A stretch of 64,000 nt of DNA from Euglena gracilis (Eukaryota; Euglenida; Euglenophyceae; Euglenales), in contig CP154956.1 of NCBI GenBank assembly GCA_039621445.1, positions 7,585,493 to 7,649,492 of the forward strand. Direction: 5' to 3'. Below are positions 48,001 to 56,139 of the stretch, piece by piece. Below the pieces are notes generated by a model. That model saw only the letters and a program-made list of their open reading frames with translations, ran no database searches and was not told the DNA's origin. The translations under genes and the position numbers were made by a program. Each line of letters begins with the position of its first letter. Position 1 is the first letter of the stretch.

Positions 48001-48264
48001 TGTATGGTGGTGACTTTGGGGGGGGGGGGGCGATTCGAAGCGGACGTTTTCCCATTTATTTCGATGGATGCCGACAGGGCAAGTGGTCCACAGGTCACGG
48101 GGCAGTGGGACGTGCGGGACGCCGACGAGCGGCTCTCCGCGCCGGAGGCGCTCGCCGCGCTGCAGGCGCTGCACTCGCACCGGGGTCACTCTCTGGTGAC
48201 CGCCCTGCGCAGGCGTGCCCCCTCCCCCCGATTTAGGATGCTGTACCCCAAGTTAGGAGATTGA
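39181..48264 (+). CDS. Protein-kinase-like gene (probable pseudokinase), nine exons
   Basis: Joined exons follow the protein-kinase fold in order. Strand 1 and loop: IVSHIADGTWSSVYNA, where the first and third Gly of GxGxxG are replaced. Strand 3: CALKVF, with the usual Lys. Helix C: DIELLKRL, with Glu. Then LHHPNVVQYYS and the hinge LEYCGQGTLVDFI. Helix E: FTAQLASALAYIHEQG. Catalytic loop: HGDLRPESVLI, with Asp kept but the metal-binding Asn changed to Ser. Next comes TSFG in place of DFG, so the second metal ligand is lost. The APE position is PPEW, the helix F Asp is in SYD, followed by LGCVLSELATLK. Then LLDQLLEPD and ERLSAPEALAALQ close the lobe. Five of the eight junctions have matching phases at clear GT...AG sites. 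The residues seen predict weak or no ATP-Mg catalysis. The N-terminus and the ends of exons 6, 8 and 9 are uncertain. Confidence 0.8.
39620..39718 (+). CDS. Kinase-like gene, exon 2 (helix C to strand 4)
   Basis: Acceptor ccctgccag, donor TTTTAAC|GTGAGG, phase 2 at both ends. It codes GANVDHAYADIELLKRL and HHPNVVQYYSPGGIL. Confidence 0.8.
40175..40445. repeat. Palindromic G/C-bordered element in intron 2
   Basis: The words cgagctat(t)ccc and gggaatagctc face each other across about 240 bp, and the inner words aaaaagtgctcaaaaactca and acgttttttggacgt alternate. It is probably another MITE whose ends I cannot fix. Confidence 0.5.
40539..40629 (+). CDS. Kinase-like gene, exon 3 (hinge, helix D)
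   Basis: Acceptor cctgccgcag; the first base completes the split Thr codon, giving LTLEYCGQGTLVDFIRT. Donor TCCCAG|GTCCAG, phase 0. Confidence 0.8.
41371..41425 (+). CDS. Kinase-like gene, exon 4 (helix E)
   Basis: Acceptor gcctgctcag, donor GCAAG|GTGTGG, phase 0 to phase 1. It codes VQDFTAQLASALAYIHEQ. Confidence 0.8.
42673..42837 (+). CDS. Kinase-like gene, exon 5 (catalytic loop, SFG)
   Basis: Acceptor tccaccgcag, phase 1, so it reads GFLHGDLRPESVLIAKK then LKLTSFGSPLWI. Donor GGTCG|GTACCT; a MITE begins six bases into the intron. Confidence 0.85.
42844..43080. mobile_element. 237-bp MITE in intron 5, inverted copy of 29,234-29,450
   Basis: CGGTACCT occurs immediately before (42,836-42,843) and after (43,081-43,088). 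The interior matches the complement of 29,234-29,450, including aaataacctggcgggg...caggttattgg and gttattcggccactgccagg. The left end has only the C-run; the right end is GGGGGTTAAC. Either an 8-bp duplication or TA within it can be argued. Confidence 0.75.
43558..43816. mobile_element. 259-bp hAT-like MITE in intron 5, duplication CCTGGGCC
   Basis: The ends are CAGGGGTTTTTTTTTTAG and CTTAAAAAACCCCTG, with perfect 8-bp CCTGGGCC flanks (43,550-43,557 and 43,817-43,824). The core ttcggcgcggaaggcgccga is the same internal palindrome as in the relative at 30,438-30,724. Confidence 0.92.
44590..44812. repeat. ~11-bp minisatellite (gacaaatcccg)n in intron 5
   Basis: Around twenty imperfect units of gacaaatccc(g), with variants ggcaaatcgtg and aacaagtcccg, end 40 bp before the exon 6 acceptor. 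Confidence 0.92.
44851..44996 (+). CDS. Kinase-like gene, exon 6 (PPEW to helix F)
   Basis: Acceptor acaccgccag, phase 1, matching exon 5. It codes SCGALVPPEWMDSVV and LPSYDMW. Two donors are possible: 44,959 (GACAT|GTGGCC), which joins exon 7 in frame but drops the Trp, and 44,996 (GCATGG|GTTGCA). Confidence 0.65.
45020..45168. repeat. (TG)n / (TGTGT) microsatellite in intron 6
   Basis: About 150 bp of tgtgtg with tgttgtg interruptions, located between exons 6 and 7. Confidence 0.95.
45274..45374 (+). CDS. Kinase-like gene, exon 7 (helix F continuation)
   Basis: It reads LGCVLSELATLKLLRNDRHY then LRTALAADLAGLE. Acceptor ccccggag, phase 2; donor CGAGG|GTGTGT, phase 1. LGCVLSEL is the classic sequence after the helix F Asp. 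Confidence 0.75.
45375..46813. other. Intron 7 of the kinase-like gene
   Basis: A 1.4-kb AT-rich stretch with no additional exon that I can support. It ends in a polypyrimidine-like region and cgctgcag. Confidence 0.5.
46814..46947 (+). CDS. Kinase-like gene, exon 8 (C-lobe)
   Basis: Acceptor cgctgcag, phase 1, giving AVKQEVAAAHGGLFSALLDQ and LLEPD. The end at AGC|GTAGTG (phase 0) fits exon 9, but the proline-rich tail it adds is unusual; an earlier donor after EPD is the alternative. Confidence 0.6.
48094..48264 (+). CDS. Kinase-like gene, exon 9 (last, C-lobe end)
   Basis: Acceptor gtccacag, or gggcag 12 nt later, phase 0. It codes WDVRDADERLSAPEALAALQ and ALHSHRGHSLVTALRRRAP, with a stop after YPKLGD. 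Confidence 0.65.
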   Translation, partial: VTGQWDVRDADERLSAPEALAALQALHSHRGHSLVTALRRRAPSPRFRMLYPKLGD

Positions 48265-48269
48265 AATTT

Positions 48270-50880
48270 GGAGTTTGCACCCAATAATAAGCTCCACCAT
48301 ACCCCCCCCCCCCGGCCAGTGCCCCCACCTGCTCGCAGAACTTGCCGACAAATTACCAACCTGTCAGCCGCCCCTGGGTTCCCCCCCCCCCCTGCAGGAT
48401 CAACTTTCCCCTGTGGGGCCAAAAGATCCGGCCAATGAGCTGAGAGTGGGTGAGGAGGGTAGGTGAGGGTAAGTGCCAATTTCTGAGGGTTTCTCCCTTC
48501 TGCCAACTTCGGGTGCAAATTCCTGGCGTATTTTGCAAACGAATTCCAGCGCATTGGGTCACCTGCTGGGTGGGGTCCCCAGTCAGCCAGCGCTTCGAGA
48601 ACCAGTCACCCCCAGGGCATTAAGTGAGAGGTGGTTTTGTGGGGTCAGAACCCGGGCAGGGGGGGTCCAGAACCCCCCCACACCGAAGGGGGTTCGGGAA
48701 CCAAGAGATTTTTCTGGCGCTTTGCACCGGGGGGAGATGAAATTTTTGGCGCACGTTTTGCCTGATTTTTCAAAAAAATGTAAATGCGATTTTTTTGGGG
48801 TTTTTTAAGGCCCAAAAGAATTTTTCAGCACTTTGCGCTGGAGTTTTTTTTGCACAGGGGCAGGGGGGTCCAGATCCCCACTCCCCACTCATTTAATACC
48901 TGGTCACTCCCTGGGGGTGGGATGGGGTTCCTTGTTCCCGAGTCAAGGTGGCTGAATGCAAAGTCGTTGGGCAATGCTCCTTGTGACGAATTGCTATTTT
49001 GCGGCGAGGCCATGGTCTGGTCAAGGTTCATTCCCCCTTCAATGTGCAATGTGATGGTATTTCTCACAGTCGATTCATACAAAGTCCACCCCTTCACTGG
49101 AGTTGACTTGCTGCAGTTCAGCCTGGGGGCAGGGTTCGATATAAGGAAGGTGTATGGGGTGTCCCCCCCCCCCCCCAACCCCCCTCCTGGACCGGGGGGG
49201 GGGTCTGGACCACCCCACCTGCTAAGGGGGTCCGAACCAACCCTGGGACCCCCCCCCAAAGGTCTAATTTATCCTTCCGGAGTTTTGAGCCGATTTCTTT
49301 TTGCATTTTTGACAAAATTTTTGCCCAAAATGTGTCCAAAATGGCACTTTTGGCCATTTTGGATGGCCAAAAATTTTCGGCCGAAAATCGGTCACCCGGA
49401 CTGCACCACTGTTTAGGTGGGGGGGGGGTGTCCCCCCTGCTGGACCGCGGGGGTCCATCACTCCCCCACCTCGCCTGCCCTTATATCGAAGCATGGGGGG
49501 TCCTATGTGTTGGGACGGAATGGAGTGCGTTCGTCAATGAGCAGAAGGGTATCATCCCTGTTTCCCTTTCCCTGCTCTGCCCTCCACAGGCCACTCTCCC
49601 ATTTCCCCATGCTGTCGCCACGCCAGACGTAGATACCAGCCGCACAGTCACTCAAGTCAGACCGGGTGACACTTTTTTTTTTTGAAAGGTGCAGTTATTG
49701 ATCGCCTACAACAGAAAAGAAGGGAGGGATTGATTTTTTTAAGGTGCTTTCTGTCAATTTCGGAAATTCTGATTTGAAAAAATCAACGTTTTTGCAAAAA
49801 AAATTGGAAGAGTGATGAAATAAAAACAGACTTAAAAAAATTTGTTTAATTTCCAAACAATTTTTTTTGCCAGAGTCTCCAAAAAATAGTTGACAGAAAA
49901 TGTCCAAAAACCAACCCCTTCCCCACTTGCAGAGCGAAGGGAGAATGTCCACAAAGCAAAACCACCAAGGACCACGGAGAGCCTTTTGAGCCTTTGAGCG
50001 ATGGAGCGGCCCTGACACGCTGGCCACCCCCCAACCTGATTTGCCGCCCTCCCCATCCCCGATCCGGAGCCCCAGGGCTGCCGAGTTGCCGTAGACCTCC
50101 ACGTGCTCCTCGGCACACCCTCAAGCCCAGGCTGGATTTTGAGGCGTGGCCGACCCACACGGGAGTGCCTGCCTGGGCAGGCACTCCTGGAGGTGACCCC
50201 ACCCCTGGGGGGTCCAACCAGCCAGCACCTTTTTCCCAGCCAGCAGCTCCCAGCCGGACCCCCCCGGGGGTCCACAGCCTGTTAAGGCCCAAGTTGGGGC
50301 CAGCCCCGCAAATCCAGGCCGAACTGCGGACTTTGGGGGGGAAAGGGTCAAAATGGCCAAAATATTGTTCTTCGAGGGTTCCTCACCTTGAAATTTGGCT
50401 GAAAAATCCCAACCCAACTGGATTTGGATATTTTATGGCCAGTTTTGGGAGCCAACTGGTACCAGCCGGCAGCCGGCCACATAACCCCCCCCCCAAATAT
50501 GAAGCCCCCCAAGTATATATTTGGGCCACTCCTGGGGGAGGGGGTCCTGCCAACATGCTTTTCCAGCCGGCTGGTTAGCCTTGGGTGTCCTTCAGAAAAC
50601 CTCTGTCTGGGTTGGTCAATTTCAGCCTGCCTCTGCCGACGATCCTCCCGACCGAGTCTAATACCCAAGCCCCTGCCAATGCTTTGCGCCGCTGCTTTTC
50701 TCAGTGCAAAGGTGGGCAATTGCTGGCGATGAAACCGAGCTCTGGTAAACAAACTTGAAAGGAAGATCCCATCCCAGCCACACAAACAGACGTCTGAGGT
50801 TCAGGGGGGGGTGTCCCCTGTCATGGGCAAGGGCCTGAACTTGACAACCCGACGTTGACCTGACGTAGGGAATTTTCACA
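48270..50880. other. Intergenic, G/C-bordered repeat fragments
   Basis: It contains several fragments of the families above (gtccagnacccc words at 48,660, 48,867 and 49,180-49,240; gtccaaccagccagcacctt at 50,212; an ACCCCCC/aaatatgaagcc end at 50,482). A cgttgcaccact-type segment near 49,385-49,440 resembles 39,075-39,130. No gene is recognised. Confidence 0.4.
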
Positions 50881-50883
50881 ACC

Positions 50884-51346
50884 CTATGGTGACGTGTGGG
50901 GGGGGCTGACCCCCCCAGACCCCCACCGAGAAAAAACTGTCATAGGCCATTTGGTCCCCCAACGTAACTCCTCCCCTCTGCCGAAAAATCGTGTTCCCGT
51001 TAGGATCGTGACTTGGCGAAGTGCCAAGCCTTGGGCCTCCCTGTGCCAACGCCGGCCCGGCCACCTGGGGATCACCAGGATGGCGTGGGCGTGGTCCCTC
51101 CTGATTTTTTCCAGCACCTCCCGTAGTTTTTTATAAGGTGGGTTGATCCACAAAACCTCCCTGCCCCAGTCCTGTTTGAGGGCGTCTTCCCCTTCCCCAC
51201 TCCCTGGCCCCCACCAGCGGACACACCTGCGGTTTGCTTTGCTGGAAAAGGCGTCGACCCCCGGCTGGACCCCCAGGCGGCGGAGTACGTCCCTGACGTA
51301 CTCCTCACGGACCCACCCAGCTTCCAGTACAGCCCGGGTCGAGCCC
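50884..51346 (-). pseudogene. DIRS-like retroelement protein, C-terminal (NPPY) domain fragment
   Basis: On the minus strand the frame reads VDAFSSKANRRCVRWWGP, EDALKQDWGREVLWINPPYK, VLEKIRRDHAHAILVIPRWP, then GRRWHRE. This matches the pattern (VD-x-F-S..., DAxxxDW, WxNPP[FY], VLxKIxxDxAxAxLVxPxWP) found downstream of reverse transcriptase-RNase H in DIRS-type and some related retrotransposons; NPPY is also motif IV of N6-adenine methyltransferases, and DIRS elements are known to carry such a domain. No reverse transcriptase is visible: upstream (higher coordinates) the frame meets a stop near 51,720. A MITE has inserted into it at 51,347. I see it as a decayed remnant. Confidence 0.7.
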
Positions 51347-51648
51347 AGTCTTGTGCTTAGTCGGGTGCCTACCCCGCGGGGGGGGGGGGTGGGTGCTAGG
51401 GGCAGGCACCCCATAGCACCCGATCCGACCCCCCCCGGGGTAGGGTAGGGTTTGGGGGTGCCTGCCCCTAGCAGGCACCCCCCTCCGACCCCGGCGTCGA
51501 AGGCGCCGGGGGCCCGGAAAAGGCCATTTTCAATGAAAATTTTCTGGGTCCGGCCCGGACCCCTATCCCCCCGGGGGGGTGTGCCTGCTAGAGGCAGGCA
51601 CCCTATAGCACTCACCCCCCTCCCCCCCCGGTTGGTAAGCACAAGCAT
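51347..51648. mobile_element. 302-bp MITE inserted in the retroelement remnant, 10-bp duplication
   Basis: GGTCGAGCCC lies on both sides (51,337-51,346 and 51,649-51,658). The ends are AGTCTTGTGCTTA and the complement ATGCTTGTGCTTA. Inside are repeated gtgcctgcccctagcaggca-type palindromes near both ends and a ggcgtcgaaggcgcc core. A 9-10-bp duplication would suit a Mutator-like source; an 8-bp duplication with chance extension is the alternative. Related sequence lies at 57.55-57.96 and 60.72-60.90 kb. Confidence 0.8.
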
Positions 51649-51984
51649 GGTCGAGCCCTGGTTCGCCAGTCCAGATGGGTGTAGGTGTCCAAAGTGGGGG
51701 GCGGGGGGAGGGCTGTTCTAATTCCTCGGTCTGTGGGGTCTCCTGCCGACTGCGGTCCACCAGAGGCTTGCTGTGGACACCCATCGTGACCTCCTTTGCG
51801 GTCGCGACACCCGTGTGCCACTGCTCGAGCCCCTGAAATGAGCCGGGCGAACCCGCCGACTGTGTGAGATTGCTTCACGGCCGCCCTTGCTGAGAAATTG
51901 CTGTTCCCAGTTTTAGGATTCCATCTATTTGTTGCGACAAGGATGAACACCCCCCCATTTAATTTTTTTATTCAGTGGTATGTA

Positions 51985-52409
51985 ACCCCCCCAAATAAGA
52001 CCCGGGTTTTATTTTTCGGTCCGTTGCTGGAAACCTCCAGGGGGGTCTTATTTTTGGGGAGGTCTTATTTTTCGATTTTTCTTGACCGACCCGGGGCCGA
52101 AAAAACATCATTTTTCAGGTTCCCAGAAGCATTAAACTTTTTCCTTCGGCACTTCGCGCCATGTGCGAAATGGTGTAAGTTGACATTTAGCATGTTTTTT
52201 CTGCTTCAAAAATCTGAAAATTTTTGAAATTTCATCATTTTTGTGTGTGAAATTGGGGTTTTGGTAATTTTTCAGGGAGAATTTTCACCGTCTTCGGCGC
52301 TTCGTGCCGTCAAGGGGGGTCTTATTTTTGGATTTTTGCTCGATCGGCCCAGGGGGGTCTTATTTTTGGGGGTCTTATTCTTTGGGGGTCTTATTTTGGG
52401 GGGGGGGGT
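51985..52409. mobile_element. 425-bp MITE, ACCCCCC end, aaataagacc hairpin
   Basis: TA + ACCCCCCC aaataagacccggg then its complement, and at the other end ggtcttattttgggggggggGT + TA (52,410-52,411). ggggtcttattttt units recur inside. Internal cttcggcacttcgcgcc and cttcggcgcttcgtgcc palindromes are present. A second copy lies at about 60,317-60,715. Confidence 0.82.
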
Positions 52410-52414
52410 TAAGG

Positions 52415-53234
52415 CAGGGTTTCCCACTGATTCGTACACGAATAAGTACGAATAAGTACGAATAAGTACGAATTGCCGAGATCTACCAAAATACGAATAA
52501 GTACGAATAAGTACGAATAAGTACGAATGGAAAATCCCCCAGTTACGAATAAGTACGAATTGCCAAGTAGAAAGAGACTGCACACTTGTCTCGAGCTGCC
52601 AGCCCCTTTTTTCCAGCCAGTGGCTCCCAGCTGGGCTGCGGAGACCCCCCCCCTTAGCGGTTCAGCTAGCACCTTTTGCCAGCCAGCCAGCTGGACCCCC
52701 CCGGGGTCCTTGCTCACAAAGTTGAATTACCCTGGTCTGAACAGTCTTTCAGTTTTGGCAGGACTGATTGATGTCAAAAACCGCCAACGCATGTCATCTA
52801 ACCTTCGGCAAGCAGCCGTTGGCATGTTTTGCAATGGTGACTGCGAAGAACGCTTTGCACACCATTGAACAATCCGCTCGTTTCATCTTGGGTATTTGTT
52901 CGTGCATGGCATGCTGGACAACATCAGTCGCAAAGAAGGAATGTGTTTTTCCTGTAATGTTTTGTATTTTCTCACAGCGATTTTTCCCCCACAAATTTCG
53001 CCAGAATGAGTTGAATCACCTGTTTCGCTTGCTTTTCCCGGTTTCAGAACGTTGAAGATGTGCCCAAGGAAGCATACCAAATGGTCACCTATTGCTGTAC
53101 ATGGCCCTTTTTGAAGTACGAATAAGTACAAATAAGTACGAATAAGTACGAATAAGTACGAATAAGTACGAATAAGTACGAATAAGTGCGAATGGGCTCG
53201 GGAGTCCCCAAGTACGAATCAGTGGGAAACCCTG
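52415..53234 (+). mobile_element. 820-bp element, CAGGG ends, 7-bp duplication GTTAAGG
   Basis: A 23-bp perfect TIR begins CAGGGTTTCCCACTGATTCG. GTTAAGG flanks both sides (52,408-52,414 and 53,235-53,241); the left copy overlaps the tip of the 51,985-52,409 MITE, so this element landed at its end. Subterminal tandem aataagtacg units lie at 52,438-52,560 and 53,116-53,190. Inside, after a tctttcag acceptor, the frame GLIDVKNRQRMSSNLRQAAV runs to a stop near 52,868 and resembles 29,771. Confidence 0.92.
52753..52868 (+). pseudogene. Element-encoded protein fragment (GLIDVKNRQ)
   Basis: The exon-like frame reads VLAGLIDVKNRQRMSSNLRQ, AAVGMFCNGDCEERFAHH, then a stop. It shares GL-D-KNRQ...LRQ spacing with the fragment in the 28,789-30,165 element. 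Function unknown; probably the remains of the same mobile-element gene. Confidence 0.45.
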
Positions 53235-53241
53235 GTTAAGG

Positions 53242-55260
53242 GGGGGTTTTATAAGGGGTGTTTACTGCCCTCGGACATGTATTTTGGCAAAACTTGTCAA
53301 AAATGACAGTTTCTATAAAGCATGGCCACATTAAAGCCCCAAACATGTCAGCCTTTTGGGGTTTTTGAGTCCGCAAAAGCCATACCGAACCTCATTAAAC
53401 CTTTTATTTCCTGGGGGTCATAAGTGGGGGTTGAAGTGGGGGTTATGAGTGGGGGTTCACCCTGGTTTTCATTTGTCCATTCCAGCCCTGATGACACACT
53501 GCACCCCCCACTCCCCCAAACGCCCGAACGGGTCATTGCCACGTCTCCGCGGGCGCTCGCCACCGCCTCCGACGGCCTGTGCTGGAAATGCCTGGCCGAA
53601 ACGGGCGGCGGCCCCCTTCCCTTCCAGACCACTTCCCCCTCTCCGCAGCGTGTTGTACACAGAGTGCTGTATTGCGCTGCTCTGACCACCTTGTTGGGTT
53701 CAGGCTGCCTTTTCTGGGGCTTTCCCTGCTTTCCCTTTCCCTCGCTCATTGGCGCTCTTTTTCTGAGTTTTGGCTCATTGGCGCTGATGGCCACAAAGAG
53801 GGAGTGCCATACGGAATGCATCTTCTGCTTTCATCCACGGCCGAGAACAATCCCAAGTCATGAGCCATCACAGATGGGGTAGATGGGGTTGGGTTCATTT
53901 TTAACTGAAGGACCACACAACCACCCAAGAGCCAAACAGCCAGTCAACATCTAGTCCGGGGTCGCGAAGGGGATCAAAAATAAAACTGCCGAAAAATGCA
54001 TTTTTTTTTGCTGTTTTGGGTGGCGAGAAATTCCTGAATTTTTCTCCCATATTTCCTATTCGGCATTTTGCATCTGTTCCTGGTTTCTTTGCTCCTTGCA
54101 AACTAGCCCTACACCCAGATGCCCAGAGGCCCTTCTCAAGGTATCTTTTTGTTTTGGGGGGGGCTTCCATTTTGGGGCAAGTCCTAATTGAAACAGGGGC
54201 TGCTAATTCGGGGCGGGGGAATAAGAACTGCTAAAAAATGTTGCCAATTGAAACTTGGGGGCTTTCAGAAGTGGTGGCATGTGTCCCCCCTCCAGGGCTT
54301 TCCAGCAATCCCTGAAACTGTATGGGTGGGGGGGGTCGAACCCCCCACCCCGTCCTGGTGAGTGGGGGTCCGACCACCCCTCCTCATATTCCTGGCGGCG
54401 CTGATATTTAGGTCAAAATTTCCTTCGGCGCCTTTGGCGCCAAAGAGATTTTGCTTTGGCAGGTGCTGTGGTGGGTGGGGGACCCCCCCCCCCACCAGGC
54501 CTTCCCGAACAGCCCTGCCCCCCCCCGGCCCGCCGTGCCGAACAGTTGCATACAACCCGCTCTTTCCTCAAAAAACCTTTTTCCAAATTTGGGATTGTGT
54601 TATTTTGGTTCTGGGGGGGTTCGGGGGGCAGAGCCCCCCCCCCCCTGCTAGGGCGTCACTCAAGGTGAAGTGGACCTCCCCCCCCCTCCCGGGTTGGGCC
54701 GAGCTCCAGCCGGGGACCATGGGGGGAGGGAGGTCAGCCAGCAGCCTTGTTCCAGCCAGCCCAAGTTTTCCGGCCTCTGTTTTCAGCTGGCCCCCCCCCC
54801 CCCCGGGGTCGCTAAGCATCGCCCCCCCCCCCCAGGGGAACTCCCCGCCGTCGGAGGGCAGTCTGTCAGGGGCAGTGCCCTGCCTGGCCGAGCCCATGAG
54901 GCCCAGGGCGGCCGGTGGGTCAGGGTGCGGTTTCTTTCTTTCCTCTCTCTCTTTTTTTTTTCACAACGAGGAATGCCTGTTCAAGGAACCCGGCAAACGA
55001 GGCTGAAAATTATAAAATTTTATTTTTTATAGTGTTTTTGTTATTGAAAATTATTAATTGAATTATAAATTTGTATGTTTTTTTATGCTTTGGGTGTGGG
55101 CAATGGCCCAAGGATGCCAGCAACCAACCCCCCCTATCGGCCTTTTCAGCCCAGAAAGTCAGATTCTTCCCCACTGAGTGTTTGGCCCTCCTTTCACCTG
55201 CAAACTCCCCCCATTTTAAATTTGACTGTCAGCCTCAAACTCCAACCTTTTTAAAGTGCT
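53242..55260. other. Repeat fragments and one exon-like block
   Basis: gtgggggtt(at)gag tandem words lie at 53,415-53,460. After a cattccag acceptor, 53,486-53,650 reads PDDTLHPPLPQTPERVIATS, PRALATASDGLCWKCLAETG, a GC-rich frame that could be an exon of an unseen gene. 54,300-54,560 and 59,030-59,340 share a repeat with an accaggccttcc(cg) word and a cttcggcgcc core. Nothing is firmly coding. Confidence 0.35.
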
Positions 55261-55268
55261 TTGACCTA

Positions 55269-55673
55269 ACCCCCCCCCCCCAAATATAAAGCCCCCCCGG
55301 CTTTATATTTGGACGGGATTTCAAGACCCTCAGGGGGGGGCTTTATATTTGGGGGGAAAACAATTTTTTTTTGGGGTGGCCTCTATGACCTTTGGCGGCC
55401 TTTAATTGTGGCCAATTACCAGTTTTATGCCAAATTTTGGTTGTGTACCTCCTATTTTCCCCCAAAAATCGGCAATTATTATCCAGAATGGAGCATTTTT
55501 GGGCGGAAAAACGTTGCATCCACCCAAAATTTTAACCTTTTTCCTGAATGACACCCGCGTCTGGCTCCACGTCGGGGCTTTATATTTGGGCGGCAAAACC
55601 AAACCCCCCGGGGGGGGCTTTATATTTGGGGGGGGGCTTTATATTTGGGCGGGGGCTTTGTATTTGGGGGGTT
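55269..55673. mobile_element. 405-bp MITE, ACCCCCC end, aaatataaagcccc hairpin
   Basis: TA + AC-run then aaatataaagccccc facing ggctttatatttgg within 30 bp; the right end is gctttgtatttggggggTT + TA. ggggggctttatatttggg units recur four times near the right end. A partial relative begins near 63,805. Confidence 0.82.
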
Positions 55674-55822
55674 TATTTTGCGATGGACCACCGCTGGAAT
55701 GCACAGCATTCGACCTTTGCCCCCCAAAGTTGCCCACCCCCCCCGCCCATCCCTTCAATTGTGGCCCAGACCACATGCCTGGGGAGGGGTTCCAGTGGTT
55801 TTTGGGTCGAACGGGCCGGGAC

Positions 55823-56133
55823 CATACCATTGCTTAACACCTGTCCCCCCCTGGGGGTGGCTGACTGGTTTTTTTCAGAGTGACTGATGGTTTTCTGGCC
55901 AAGAGCCCCCCCCCCCCCCGGGGGGGGGTAGGCCCGAAAATGAAAAAGTGGCTGACCTGGCGCCGAAGGCGCCGATAATTTTTTGAGAATTTTTGGCCAT
56001 GGTGCCTTGCCAACATGAGCGCGTTCAAGAGTGGCCGATCCCCCCCTGGCCTGGGGGGTGGAGTGACTGACTGGTTTTTTCAGAGTGGAAAGTGACCCCC
56101 CCTCCCCCCCGGGGTTCGCTAAGCAACGGTATG
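55823..56133. mobile_element. 311-bp hAT-like MITE, CATACCATTGCTTA ends
   Basis: CATACCATTGCTTA faces taagcaacggtatg. Internally it matches 24,786-25,124 (gtgactgactggtttttt, ggcgccgaaggcgccg at 55,960-55,975). The flanks ccgggac and ccggggc agree at 6 of 7 positions, so the duplication is decayed or the flank has mutated. Confidence 0.78.
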
Positions 56134-56139
56134 CCGGGG

